Assembly: GCF_000429265.1 (NCBI RefSeq)
Contig: NZ_KE386873.1
Span: 172,141 to 236,140, forward strand
Length of the DNA: 64,000 nt
Origin: Actinomyces gerencseriae DSM 6844
GTDB lineage: Bacteria > Actinomycetota > Actinomycetes > Actinomycetales > Actinomycetaceae
Direction: 5' to 3'
Under the pieces are notes generated by a model. It was not told where the DNA came from, ran no database searches, and saw only the letters and a program-made list of their open reading frames with translations. A program made the position numbers and the translations under genes. Position 1 is the first letter of the stretch. Each line of letters begins with the position of its first letter. This document shows positions 33,833 to 41,988 of this stretch, piece by piece.

Positions 33833-34549
33833 ATGACGAGGCGCAGAGGTGGCGCGGCCGGGCGGCCGGACGGCTACCACGCGGGGCTCGACGCGGACAA
33901 GGTGATCGACGCCGCCGTCGAGCTCTCGCGGGGCACCGGGCTGGCGGCGTGGACGCTGCGCGATCTCGGCGAGAGGCTCGGCGTCGCCCCGTCGGTCATC
34001 TACCACCACGTGGGCGGCCGCGAGCTCCTGAGCCGCCACGTCGTCGAACGGGTCCTGGCCCTCGTGGGCCTGCCGACCGCCGTCATGCCGTGGCGGCAGT
34101 GGTTCCGCGAGACGCTCTACCCCATTCGGCCCGCACTCGCCGACTACCCGGGCACGGCCCGGTGGCTGCTGATGCACGGGCCCGTCTTCCCCGGCATCGC
34201 ACCGGTCGTGGACGCCGGAATCGCCTCGCTGCAGCAGGCCGGCTTCGGCCGGGACACGGCTCTGGCGTACACCTCGATGGTCAACACCGCGATGATGACG
34301 ATCGCCACCATCGACGACCGGCTCCTGCACGAGGACGACGGCCCCCGCGACCACGCGACCCTCATCCGCGACCTCGGCCGGATCGCCGCCGACAGCACCG
34401 GCATCTCCCTGGTGACGCGCGACCTGCTGACCCAGTTCACCGGTCCCCAGGAGGACATCGCAGCGGCCCAGGACCGCTACTACCGCTACACCCTCGAACG
34501 GCTCATGGACGGCCTCGAGGCCAGCCTCCACGCCGACTCGCGCGGCTGA
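33833..34549 (+). CDS. TetR-family regulator, paralogue of the one at 30180
   Basis: A 238-residue regulator. The helix-turn-helix is LRDLGERLGVAPSVIYHHVGGRELL. The C-terminal TetR domain shares long blocks with the 30180 product (for example PVVDAGIASLQQAGFG, DHATLIRDLG, DRYYRYTLERLMDGLE). A basic-Gly N-terminus (MTRRRGGAAGRPDG) is absent from the chosen start of its paralogue. A TAGCCT box lies about 70 bp upstream, and the ribosome site is purine-rich. The MFS gene at 34811 on the same strand is the likely target. Confidence 0.85.
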   Translation: MTRRRGGAAGRPDGYHAGLDADKVIDAAVELSRGTGLAAWTLRDLGERLGVAPSVIYHHVGGRELLSRHVVERVLALVGLPTAVMPWRQWFRETLYPIRPALADYPGTARWLLMHGPVFPGIAPVVDAGIASLQQAGFGRDTALAYTSMVNTAMMTIATIDDRLLHEDDGPRDHATLIRDLGRIAADSTGISLVTRDLLTQFTGPQEDIAAAQDRYYRYTLERLMDGLEASLHADSRG

Positions 34550-34810
34550 CGGCCCCGCGGCCGGGCGGGGTCGCCGTCTCGCCAATGCCCCGAGACTTGA
34601 ACATGCTCGAGGGCCCCGCGGCCGGGCCGGCTCGGCCGTGCCCGCACGACCGCGTCCGCCCGGACCGCCGTCGTCCCGCGCGAGGAGATCCGGTCCATCG
34701 CACCCCACCTCGGGATGTCGCACCTTGTTATTAGAATCTCGTTCACATAGGCTGCCCTCGGTTCCGGCGGCAACGCGGCCGCGGGAGGAGAATCGTGAGG
34801 AGAGCAGGAC

Positions 34811-36055
34811 ATGAGTGCTTCGCAGCGGGAGGGCCGTGAGGCGACGTCCTCGCAGGTCGGGATCGTCCTGGCGACGGTCTTCCTGACCTACCTGGGGCAG
34901 ACGACGCTCAACCCCGTCATCGCGCCGCTGTCCCGGGAGGTCGGGCTCCACGAGTGGCAGATCGGCTTCACCATCAGCGTCGCGGCGGTCATGGTCGTCC
35001 TCACCAGCCAGACCTGGGGGCGCCGCTCCCAGTCGTGGGGGCGCAAACCGGTCCTCGTCGCCGCCCTGGCGATCTGCGCTGCGGCCATGGCGCTCTTCGC
35101 CGTCGTCGCGGCCCTGGGCACGAGGGGAGTCCTGAGCAGGACGCCCCTGTTCATCCTGTTCGTCCTCACCCGCGGGCTGCTCTTCGGCACGGCGCTCGCG
35201 GCGATCCTCCCGACCGCCCAGGCCTACGTCGCCGACGTCACCTCGAGTGAGGAGGAGCGCGTGCGCGGCATGGCGGGAGTCGGCGCATCCCAGGGCATCG
35301 CCTCGATCGCCGGGGCTCTGGTCGGAGGGCTGCTGTCGGGGATCTCCCTCATGGCATCGGTCGATATGGTCCCGGTGATCCTGCTCGCGGGCCTACTGGT
35401 GGTCGTGGTCGCCCTGCGCCGGGAGACCCGGACGGAGCTGGTCGCCGAGCCCGCGCACGTGAGCCCCTTCGACCCGCGGGTCTGGCCCTTCCTCGTCGCG
35501 GGGTTCGGCATGTTCACCGCACTGGGGCTCATCCAGGTCGTCACCGGCTTCCTCGTGCAGGACCGCCTCGCCCTGGACGCGGACACGACCGGCCTCGTCA
35601 CCGGCGGGGCGCTGCTGGCGGCCGGCATCGGGCTGGTGCTCGCCCAGAGCGTCATCGTACCGCGCTCGACGTGGGCGCCCTCCACCCTGCTGCGCGTCGG
35701 CACCTGCCTGGGGGCCATGGGCTTCGCACTGCTCGCGATCGACGGCGGACTCGTGCTCATCGTCATCTCGGTGACGGTGATCGGCATGGGCATCGGCATC
35801 GCCATGCCCGGCTACACGGCGGGTCCCACGCTGCTCATGAGCCGTGAGGAGCAGGGCGGGCTCGCCGGTCTGATCGGGGCGACCAACGGGCTGACCTATG
35901 TCGTCTCACCCACGGCGGGCACGGCCATGTACGGGCTCTCACCGATCCTGCCGATCGCCGTCGGGGGCGGGATCCTCGTTCTCGTGCTCGTCTTCGTCCT
36001 CGCCCACCGCCGCTTCCGCCGGGCCCCGGAGGACGGGGAGAGCGGTGCTGAGTGA
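34811..36055 (+). CDS. MFS exporter (12-TM)
   Basis: A 414-residue major facilitator, probably a drug:proton antiporter. The A-motif-like QTWGRRSQSWGRKPVLV is in loop 2-3. GVGASQGIASIAGALVGGLLSG in TM5 fits motif C of exporters. The end is an acidic tail. It lies 260 bp after the tetR at 33833; that spacer has an AT-rich TTGTTATTAGAAT block and CATAGGCT near 34727-34752 that look like a promoter. Ribosome site GAGGAGAGCAGGAC. Confidence 0.82.
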   Translation: MSASQREGREATSSQVGIVLATVFLTYLGQTTLNPVIAPLSREVGLHEWQIGFTISVAAVMVVLTSQTWGRRSQSWGRKPVLVAALAICAAAMALFAVVAALGTRGVLSRTPLFILFVLTRGLLFGTALAAILPTAQAYVADVTSSEEERVRGMAGVGASQGIASIAGALVGGLLSGISLMASVDMVPVILLAGLLVVVVALRRETRTELVAEPAHVSPFDPRVWPFLVAGFGMFTALGLIQVVTGFLVQDRLALDADTTGLVTGGALLAAGIGLVLAQSVIVPRSTWAPSTLLRVGTCLGAMGFALLAIDGGLVLIVISVTVIGMGIGIAMPGYTAGPTLLMSREEQGGLAGLIGATNGLTYVVSPTAGTAMYGLSPILPIAVGGGILVLVLVFVLAHRRFRRAPEDGESGAE

Positions 36056-36193
36056 TCGCCGAATAATGATGAGGAGGCCGACGGCGCCGGGGCGTGCGAG
36101 AACGGCGCCGACGGCGGCCAGGGCGGGGATGAGGCTGGGCGGGTCCCGGTGAATCGGAGCGAGGACCTCGCGGCTCCCCCGCAGGGTCCGCGA

Positions 36194-36607
36194 TCAGGCC
36201 GGCGCGACCACCCCCAGCCCACGGCGGCGCGCGGCGATCCGCATCTCACGGTCGTACGTGAGAAGGGCATCGGAGCGGATGTCCAGGGCGACCGTCAAAT
36301 GAATGGCGTCTGCGGAGCGCAGCCCCGCCGAGTCTCCGGCGGCATTCAGCAGATGCTCCCTGGAGACGTCCACGAGCTCGACTCCCGACAGCAGCGTCGC
36401 GACCGCCTCCTCATCCAGCTCGCGACGGCGCCTGGCGGCGCAGTGGAGCTCCGTGTAGAGAAGGAAGGACGAGCACAGGGCGATATCGCCCGCACTGTCA
36501 GGACTGTGCGACACGGTTTGATTGAGCCATCGCGCCAACGGCTCCGACTCATCCTCCTCGATGAGGAGCTTGAGCGCCGCGGACGTATCCAGGTAGTAGA
36601 TCGTCAC
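36194..36607 (-). CDS. PIN-domain toxin (VapC-like)
   Basis: A 137-residue PIN-domain ribonuclease. The first acidic residue is in YYLDTSAALKLL (Asp7). Conserved Glu follows in LLYTELHCA, then LRSADAIHL and the final Asp in LLTYDREM. It would cleave RNA when freed from its antitoxin. The GTG start overlaps the antitoxin stop (GTGA), so the pair is translationally coupled. Confidence 0.85.
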   Translation of the reverse strand: MTIYYLDTSAALKLLIEEDESEPLARWLNQTVSHSPDSAGDIALCSSFLLYTELHCAARRRRELDEEAVATLLSGVELVDVSREHLLNAAGDSAGLRSADAIHLTVALDIRSDALLTYDREMRIAARRRGLGVVAPA

Positions 36608-36870
36608 CGTTCGCCGCGCAGATCATCCAGCACATCCCGAGATGCGATGCCGGTTGCGCGCCTCAACCGGGCGAAGTCCACACGGGCCCTCGGAGTGACG
36701 GCCCCGCGCCGCCTGAGAAGAGCAAGACGCTCGCCGCCCATGGGAGAGAGCAGAGCCACCGGCTCCCCGTTGTTGGTGACTTCGAAGGTCTCCCCCGCCT
36801 GAACACGACGAAGGATCGACGCACTGCTATTGCGCAACTCGCGATGCGTAATCGTGGACGCCACGGCCAT
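36604..36870 (-). CDS. Phd/YefM-type antitoxin
   Basis: An 88-residue antitoxin. The N-terminal DNA-binding part (ITHRELRNSSASILRRVQAGETFEVTNNG) is the Phd/YefM fold. The C-terminal part (about 55-88) would wrap the PIN toxin. The ATG at 36870 directly follows GAGGTG; an in-frame ATG eight codons upstream lies in the promoter. It is the first gene of the toxin-antitoxin operon and probably autorepresses it. Confidence 0.82.
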   Translation of the reverse strand: MAVASTITHRELRNSSASILRRVQAGETFEVTNNGEPVALLSPMGGERLALLRRRGAVTPRARVDFARLRRATGIASRDVLDDLRGER

Positions 36871-36907
36871 CACCTCGTCGCAAACGTAGCACACGAGTCC
36901 TCGGAGT

Positions 36908-37102
36908 GACGCTCCCGCGCTGCACCACCTCGAAGCGATCGACTCCAGCCCCGGCCTGCTCGAACTGCAGGGTCACAGCGTGTCAGTCCTCCGGAACGCC
37001 ACCCACACCTGGTTCCGCGACCTCTTCCACTTCGACCAGTCCTGAGCCGCGACCCGGCTCCTGGACTCCCTTAAGAACTCACTCCAGGCCCTGCCCGGCT
37101 GA
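36908..37102 (+). pseudogene. Unidentified C-terminal gene remnant
   Basis: One frame reads ALHHLEAIDSSPGLLELQG, then TWFRDLFHFDQS, stop, and continues in the same frame with RLLDSLKNSLQALPG to a second stop. No start codon or ribosome site fits. It looks like the end of a decayed gene with one nonsense mutation; I do not recognise the family. Confidence 0.4.
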
Positions 37103-37194
37103 CGCCGACGGACGCCCCGCGCCCCGGTCGCCGCCCCGGAGGCACGGCACGATCGCATGCCTCCTTCCGGCCGTGGGAGGGGGGCGCCGTTCGC

Positions 37195-37200
37195 TAGCAT
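37195..37200 (+). promoter_or_regulatory. Leaderless -10 box (TAGCAT)
   Basis: TAGCAT, exactly 6 nt before the ATP-grasp ATG at 37207. Confidence 0.55.
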
Positions 37201-37206
37201 CCCTCC

Positions 37207-38481
37207 ATGGGCTGCGAGCGCGTACTGCTGTCGGAAGGATCGAGCCTGACGGCCCGCGAGTTCGTCACCGTGCTGGGCGCCCGCGGAATCGATGTCGAGG
37301 TGGCGTCCCCGACCCGACATCCGCTGGCCTCCTTCAGCAGGTGGTGCCGAGCGGTACGGCGGGTTCCGCCCGCCGGGTCCGACCCCCTCGGCTACCTGCG
37401 TGCGTTGGATGCCCTGCTCGCCTCGGGGCGCTACGAGGCGCTGCTGGCCACCCATGAGCAGGCGTGGCTGCTGGCCGCGGGACGGCGGTTCCTGCCGCAC
37501 GCCTCCGGGCGCCTGGCCGTCGCCGGCGCAGAGGCCTTCGAGCGGGTGCAGTCGAAGATCGCCTTCGCACTCCTGTGCGACGAACTCGATATTCCCCAGC
37601 CCGCCTGGCACGAGGTGAGGGACGAGGCGGACCTGGATCGCGTCGGGTACCCGATGTGGGTCAAGGCCGCGCACTCAACCGCGGGCAGAGGCGTCCGTCG
37701 GGCCCGGGCGCGCACCGAGGCGGCCGCGGCGTGGCGGGCCCTCCGGGTCACCGGAGGGCCCGGGGAGGGCGAGAACCGCGGAATCGCGAGCGCTCCCACG
37801 GAGGCGCCCGCCGGGGTCGCCGAGGTCATGGTGCAGGCTCCGGCCGCCGGGGCCTACCGGCAGGTCGCCGCCCTGTTCGACCACGGCCGGCTCGTCGGGG
37901 CGGCCTGCTCGGAGCGCATCGGGCTCGGAGCGGGAGGGTCCGCGGCGGCCCGCCTGTCGGTGTCGGACCCGGGCGCGGTCGACGCCGTCGTCCGCCTGGG
38001 TCGGGAACTGAACTGGCACGGCGGCCTCACCTGCGACTACTTCGCCGACGGCTCCGGCCGGAGACTCTTCATCGAGTGCAATCCCCGCACCACCGAGCCC
38101 GGCAACGCCGCCGCGGCGGGCGTCGACCTGCCGGCGCTCTCCATCGCCCTGACCACAGGACGCCCGCTCCCCCGGACACCGCTCATCGCCAGGGCGGGAG
38201 TGCGCACGCGCTCGACCATGGCGCTCGCGCTGGGCGCGGCCGAGGCCCGGGGGACCCGCCGGGCGGTCGCCGGCGCACTGGGTCGCGCCCTGACCGGTCG
38301 CGCGCCCCTGCGGGGCAGCCGCGAGGTCCTCACCCCGGTTCACCGGGACCCGCCCAGTCTCATCCCCGCCCTGGCCGCCGTCGGCGCCGTTCTCGCACGC
38401 CCCGGCGCCGTCACGGCCCTGGCGGGCGGCGCCGTCGACGCCTACGCGATCACGCCGCGCTCCATCGCCCGGCTGTCCTGA
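37207..38481 (+). CDS. ATP-grasp enzyme of unknown substrate
   Basis: A 424-residue protein of the carbamoyl-phosphate-synthase L-chain-like ATP-grasp superfamily. It has an N-terminal pre-ATP-grasp domain, an ATP-binding loop (VKAAHSTAGRGVRRA near 158-172), and the metal-binding stretch LFIECNPRTTEPGNAAAAGVD near 292-312 with the typical E-x-N-P-R. It should join a carboxylate to an amine or thiol using ATP. No partner enzyme lies beside it, and the C-terminal 90 residues are unassigned. The start is leaderless. Confidence 0.75.
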   Translation: MGCERVLLSEGSSLTAREFVTVLGARGIDVEVASPTRHPLASFSRWCRAVRRVPPAGSDPLGYLRALDALLASGRYEALLATHEQAWLLAAGRRFLPHASGRLAVAGAEAFERVQSKIAFALLCDELDIPQPAWHEVRDEADLDRVGYPMWVKAAHSTAGRGVRRARARTEAAAAWRALRVTGGPGEGENRGIASAPTEAPAGVAEVMVQAPAAGAYRQVAALFDHGRLVGAACSERIGLGAGGSAAARLSVSDPGAVDAVVRLGRELNWHGGLTCDYFADGSGRRLFIECNPRTTEPGNAAAAGVDLPALSIALTTGRPLPRTPLIARAGVRTRSTMALALGAAEARGTRRAVAGALGRALTGRAPLRGSREVLTPVHRDPPSLIPALAAVGAVLARPGAVTALAGGAVDAYAITPRSIARLS

Positions 38482-38527
38482 GCGCGGTCTCCGCTCCCGG
38501 CCGGGCCCCGCTCCGGCGGCGGCGCGG

Positions 38528-38533
38528 TAGCCT
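38528..38533 (+). promoter_or_regulatory. Leaderless -10 box (TAGCCT)
   Basis: TAGCCT, exactly 6 nt before the ATG at 38540. Confidence 0.55.
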
Positions 38534-38539
38534 GTCGTC

Positions 38540-39202
38540 ATGCCGGTCCCGATCCGAATGACGAAGATCCATCACGCCTGCCTGACGATCGACGACGGGA
38601 GCACGAGGATCCTGCTCGATCCCGGGAAGTTCGGGCCCCGCCCGGGCCTGGACGGAGTCGACGCCGTGCTCATCACCCACCGGCACGTCGACCACCTCGA
38701 CCCGGACCTCGTCGCGGAGGCGCTGCGTCGGGGAGTCCCCGTCTGGGCGCCGGGGGACGCGCTCGGGGACATCGGTGATCTCGACGGCGTCGGGGCCGGC
38801 GGCCCGCACGAGGCGGTTCCGGGCGCGGCACTGCGCATCGGCTCCCTGTCCGTCCAGGTGGCCGGCGAGCGCCACGCCGAGCTGCACCCGACCCTTCCGG
38901 GCCCGGAGAACCGCGCCTACCTGATCGACGAGCGGGTGCTCGTCACCGGCGACGAGCACCCGGTCCCGCCGAGCCGTCCCACCACCCTGGTCACGCCCAT
39001 CGACGCGCCCTGGCTGCGCGCCACCGACCTGATCCGCTACGTGCGCGACGTGCACCCCGAACTCGTCGTCGGCGTCCACGACGGCCTGCTCAACGCGGAC
39101 GGGCTCTCGGTCGCCCGCCACGTGATCGACTCGCTGCGGGACGAGGGCGCGACCCGGGCCACCATGCTCTCCGACGGCGAGTCGATCGATATTCCCGGGT
39201 GA
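38540..39202 (+). CDS. Metallo-beta-lactamase-fold hydrolase (UlaG-like)
   Basis: A 220-residue protein of the RomA/UlaG-like metal-dependent hydrolase group. ITKIHHAC-type start, then LLDPGKF, the metal site ITHRHVDHLDPD (HxHxDH), LVTGDEH and a terminal VVGVHDGLLN. Family members cleave phosphodiester or ester bonds; the substrate is unknown. The leaderless start and solitary position suggest its own transcription unit. It converges with the ABC permease over the 22-bp repeat array. Confidence 0.8.
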   Translation: MPVPIRMTKIHHACLTIDDGSTRILLDPGKFGPRPGLDGVDAVLITHRHVDHLDPDLVAEALRRGVPVWAPGDALGDIGDLDGVGAGGPHEAVPGAALRIGSLSVQVAGERHAELHPTLPGPENRAYLIDERVLVTGDEHPVPPSRPTTLVTPIDAPWLRATDLIRYVRDVHPELVVGVHDGLLNADGLSVARHVIDSLRDEGATRATMLSDGESIDIPG

Positions 39203-39368
39203 CCGCGGGCTCGATGACGACCGCGCGTCCGGCCCCGGCCGGTGCCCGTGAGCGGAAGCCCGGATTCGGCGGCTGGGGGCAGCCGCCGGCTTCCCCGATG
39301 AACTTGCCCGAGGAGGAGCTGAAGGCCTCGGAGCCGGAGCGCCCCGACTCGCAGTCCCGGCCGCTCGG

Positions 39369-39444
39369 ACCGATCTCGGTGCGGAGCTGAACCGATCTCG
39401 ACACGGAACTCGACCGATCTCGACACGGAACTCGACCGATCTCG
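39369..39444. repeat. 22-bp tandem repeat array, 4 copies
   Basis: The core ACCGATCTCG starts at 39369, 39391, 39413 and 39435, an exact 22-bp period. The unit is roughly ACCGATCTCGACACGGAACT plus two bases. The array ends 1 bp before the stop codon of the minus-strand permease, in the convergent spacer with the MBL gene. The same family is at 57202 and 63477. Confidence 0.9.
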
Positions 39445-39445
39445 G

Positions 39446-40195
39446 CTACTCCCAGCGGAAGAGCCTCGCCGCGAGCGCGCCGCAGGCGATCCCGAAGCCC
39501 AGCAGGATCACGGCCGACCCCCAGTGCGCGCCCCATCCGTCACCGGCCCACAGGCCCTGACTGAGATAGGTGAGCTGGGTCAGCGGCGAGAAGCGGGCCG
39601 CCGAGCGCACCCCCTCAGGCAGAACGGCCAGCGGCACGGCGGCGCCGGAGGTGAAGATGAGCGGGTACAGCACGAGGTTGCCCACCCCCTGCGCCGCGCC
39701 CGGGGTCCGGAAGCGGGATGCCAGCAAGTAGCCCAGCGCCAGGAAGGCCGCCAGCCCGAGCAGGGTGGCCAGGAGCGTCCCGACCAGGGCGCCGACGGAG
39801 GCCGGGCGCACTCCGAAGCCGAGGATGACGACGGCGTACATCGCCGCGATCGAGGCGAAGGTGAGGACCAGCCGCGAGACGACGTCGGCCGCCAGGTAGG
39901 GGCCGGGCTGGAGCGGGGTGGCCCGGAAGCGCCGCAGCACCCCGGCACTGCGCTGGGAAGCCATGTCCACCGGCACCATGATGGCCGAGGTGATGGCGAT
40001 GACGATGCCGGGGAAGGCGGTGAAGTTGGCCTCCAGGAAGCCCCTGCCGCCGAACTGCGGGGTGGGGTCGTTGCCGAAGATGAGGCCCATGACGATGATG
40101 AACACCGGGGCGAAGGCGAGGGAGAAGACGACGGTGACGGGGTCGCGCAGGGTCCGCAGGGCGGTGACCCGGCACAGCTGACGGAAGGCCTTCAT
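39446..40195 (-). CDS. ABC-2 type transporter permease
   Basis: A 249-residue permease with six helices of the DrrB/NodJ type (ABC-2). VFSLAFAPVFIIVMGLIFG is the first helix; the SQRSAGVLRRFRATPLQPGPYL region is the family signature between TM2 and TM3. The start at 40195 lies 5 bp after the ATPase gene, so the two are co-transcribed with the AbrB-like gene. It probably exports a drug or lipid. Confidence 0.85.
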   Translation of the reverse strand: MKAFRQLCRVTALRTLRDPVTVVFSLAFAPVFIIVMGLIFGNDPTPQFGGRGFLEANFTAFPGIVIAITSAIMVPVDMASQRSAGVLRRFRATPLQPGPYLAADVVSRLVLTFASIAAMYAVVILGFGVRPASVGALVGTLLATLLGLAAFLALGYLLASRFRTPGAAQGVGNLVLYPLIFTSGAAVPLAVLPEGVRSAARFSPLTQLTYLSQGLWAGDGWGAHWGSAVILLGFGIACGALAARLFRWE

Positions 40196-40200
40196 GGGTC

Positions 40201-41121
40201 TCAGTCCTCCTCTCGCATCGAGCGGCCGGTCAGGGCGAGGAACACGTCCTCCAGGTCGGGGGCCGACACTCGCACGTCGCTCACGGTGGGGCCCGTCCTC
40301 TCGATCGCGTCGATGATCCGCTGCGGGAAACGCGTGCTCGTCGAGCGCAGCCGCACTCGGCAGTCGCGGACCGACACGTCGGAGACGCCCTCCAGGCCGT
40401 CCAGCACCGAGTCGGGCACGGGGCTGGACGTGCGCAGCCGGATCTCGGCGCCGCCGCCCAGGGAGGCGACCAGGTTCGGCACGGTGTCGAGGGCGATGAG
40501 GCGCCCGTGGTCGACGACGCCGACCCGGTCGCACAGGGCCTCCGCCTCGTCCATGTCGTGCGTGGTCATGAGGACCGTGGCGCCGCCCTCGCGGATGGAG
40601 CGGACCACGTCCCACATGGCCAGACGGGCCTGCGGGTCGAGAGCCGTGGTGAGCTCGTCGAGGAAGACGAGCTCGGGCCGGTTGATCAGAGCCAGGGCGA
40701 TGAACACGCGCTGCCGCTGGCCGCCGGAGAGCTTCTCGACGTAGGCGTCCCGCTTCGCGGCGATCCCCAGCTCCTCCAGGAGCTCATCGGTATCGGCGGG
40801 GTGGTCGTACAGGGAGGCGAAGAGGCTCATCGCCTCGCGCACCTTGATCTTCGGCGGCAGCGCCGCCGTCTGCAGCTGAACCCCGATGCGGGTCCGCCAG
40901 GCCGGGGTCGGGTGCGCCGGATCGACGTCGAGCACGCGCACGCTTCCGCCGCTGGGGGTGCGCAGTCCCTCCAGGCACTCCAGGAGAGTGGTCTTGCCCG
41001 CCCCGTTCGGCCCGATCAGGCCGACGATCTCGCCCGGGCTCACCTCGAAGGAGACCCCATCGACGGCGACGAGCTCGCCGTAGGTCCTGGTCAGGTCGTC
41101 GACGACGATCGCCGGGTTCAT
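40201..41121 (-). CDS. ABC exporter ATPase (DrrA-like)
   Basis: A 306-residue nucleotide-binding subunit. Walker A is GPNGAGKTT near 37-45, the Q-loop is QLQTAALPP, the signature is LSGGQRQR, Walker B is LVFLDELTTALD (the usual Pro after Glu is Leu), and the switch is TTHDMDEAE. A C-terminal extension (about 225-306) is typical of drug-export ATPases. The ATG overlaps the stop of the AbrB-like gene (ATGA). Confidence 0.88.
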   Translation of the reverse strand: MNPAIVVDDLTRTYGELVAVDGVSFEVSPGEIVGLIGPNGAGKTTLLECLEGLRTPSGGSVRVLDVDPAHPTPAWRTRIGVQLQTAALPPKIKVREAMSLFASLYDHPADTDELLEELGIAAKRDAYVEKLSGGQRQRVFIALALINRPELVFLDELTTALDPQARLAMWDVVRSIREGGATVLMTTHDMDEAEALCDRVGVVDHGRLIALDTVPNLVASLGGGAEIRLRTSSPVPDSVLDGLEGVSDVSVRDCRVRLRSTSTRFPQRIIDAIERTGPTVSDVRVSAPDLEDVFLALTGRSMREED

Positions 41122-41534
41122 CGCCCCTCCTCGGTGCGCGTCCAGGAGGTTGACGGCGATGCGCCGGGGCCCTCGAGAGGGTCGCCGGCCGAACCGGCGT
41201 CGCCGCTCGGGTCCTCGGTCGGCGGCGCCCCGGGCACCGTGCCCGACGTCGTACCCGGCACCGCGCCCGGCCCACTCGGCATCCGTCCGTCGAGAGTCGA
41301 GCGCACGAGCATCGCCAGGGGGTCGTCCGGAGCGCGCTCCAACAGGAGTCGCAGGGGGATGAGTGCCAGCCCCTGGGCCGGATCGGTCAGGACGACGAGC
41401 TGATCACCCGATTCGAGGCCGAGGTTCTTGCGGGCCTGCGCCGGGATGGCGACCTGTCCCCGCTGCCCGACGGTGACCGTTCCGAAGAAGCCCCGGCCAT
41501 CGGGGCCGATATGGACGGGATTGCGCGGCACCAT
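41118..41534 (-). CDS. AbrB/SpoVT-like regulator heading ABC operon
   Basis: A 138-residue protein. The swapped-hairpin AbrB domain occupies about residues 14-60 (TVTVGQRGQVAIPAQARKNL, then SGDQLVVLTD). A Pro/Gly/Ser-rich tail follows. The ATG at 41534 has AGGAG 6 nt upstream. The 40 bp upstream contain several CATGT/ACATG and GCCAGT/ACTGGC palindromes, likely its own operators. A transcription factor coupled to an exporter in this way would tune efflux. Confidence 0.8.
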   Translation of the reverse strand: MVPRNPVHIGPDGRGFFGTVTVGQRGQVAIPAQARKNLGLESGDQLVVLTDPAQGLALIPLRLLLERAPDDPLAMLVRSTLDGRMPSGPGAVPGTTSGTVPGAPPTEDPSGDAGSAGDPLEGPGASPSTSWTRTEEGR

Positions 41535-41554
41535 GGTTACTCCTGTCTCTCTCT

Positions 41555-41588
41555 GCCAGTAACTGGCATGTTCATCATGTATGACATG
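41555..41588. promoter_or_regulatory. Palindromic operator cluster before AbrB-like gene
   Basis: The perfect 13-bp palindrome GCCAGTAACTGGC (41555-41567) is followed by CATGTATGACATG (41576-41588). More ACATG and TGCAT/ATGCA half-sites run on to about 41614. The stretch is markedly AT-rich for this genome. Confidence 0.6.
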
Positions 41589-41715
41589 TAAAACATGCAT
41601 TGCATCCAATGATGCACCCATTCCAGCGCAAAGGCAAGAGGAGAGGGGAGCGAGGGGAAGAGAGGGGGCGCCGGCGAGCGGACCCGGCGGTTCGGCGCTC
41701 CCCGAGTTCCGCGCG

Positions 41716-41920
41716 GTCGTACGCAGCAGCGCGCGGTCGTACCTTCCCGCGCCAGGTCGTACCTTAGAGGGCTTCTAAGGTACGACCGCGCGGACTCACG
41801 TACGACTTCGCGGCGGCGCGTACGACCGCGCGAGCCCGGGTACGACCGCGCGAGCCCGGGTACGACCACGCGAGCCCGAGTATGACCACGCGAGCCCGGG
41901 TACGACCGCGCGAGGCTCTC
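41716..41920. repeat. 20-bp-period repeat array inverted around a hairpin
   Basis: Cores GTCGTA at 41716, 41736 and 41756 (reverse orientation) and TACGAC at 41781, 41801, 41821, 41841, 41861, 41881 (TATGAC) and 41901 (forward) keep an exact 20-bp period. The forward unit is TACGACCGCGCGAGCCCGGG. The centre is a perfect hairpin with 14-bp arms (41755-41768, 41774-41787) and loop GGGCT. No open frame is preserved. It lies between the AbrB-like gene and the MSYD-family gene, a 454-bp spacer that otherwise holds only the operators. Confidence 0.9.
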
Positions 41921-41988
41921 GCGGCAGCACAGCGCCGGACGGCCCGGTCCGGCGCTCAGTTCACGTCTCGCTCAGGGCCCGAGGACGC

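Noticed and set aside
36149-36802. Plus-strand 217-codon frame
   Set aside because: Antisense to the PIN toxin and its antitoxin, which show complete family motifs and coupled starts.
39369-39444. CRISPR array
   Set aside because: The 22-bp units are contiguous without unique spacers, and there are no cas genes in the window. The same holds for the 20-bp array at 41.7-41.9 kb.
41716-41920. Origin-type iterons of an integrated plasmid
   Set aside because: The period and inversion are iteron-like, but there is no replication initiator, partition gene or AT-rich unwinding region nearby, so the origin reading is unsupported.
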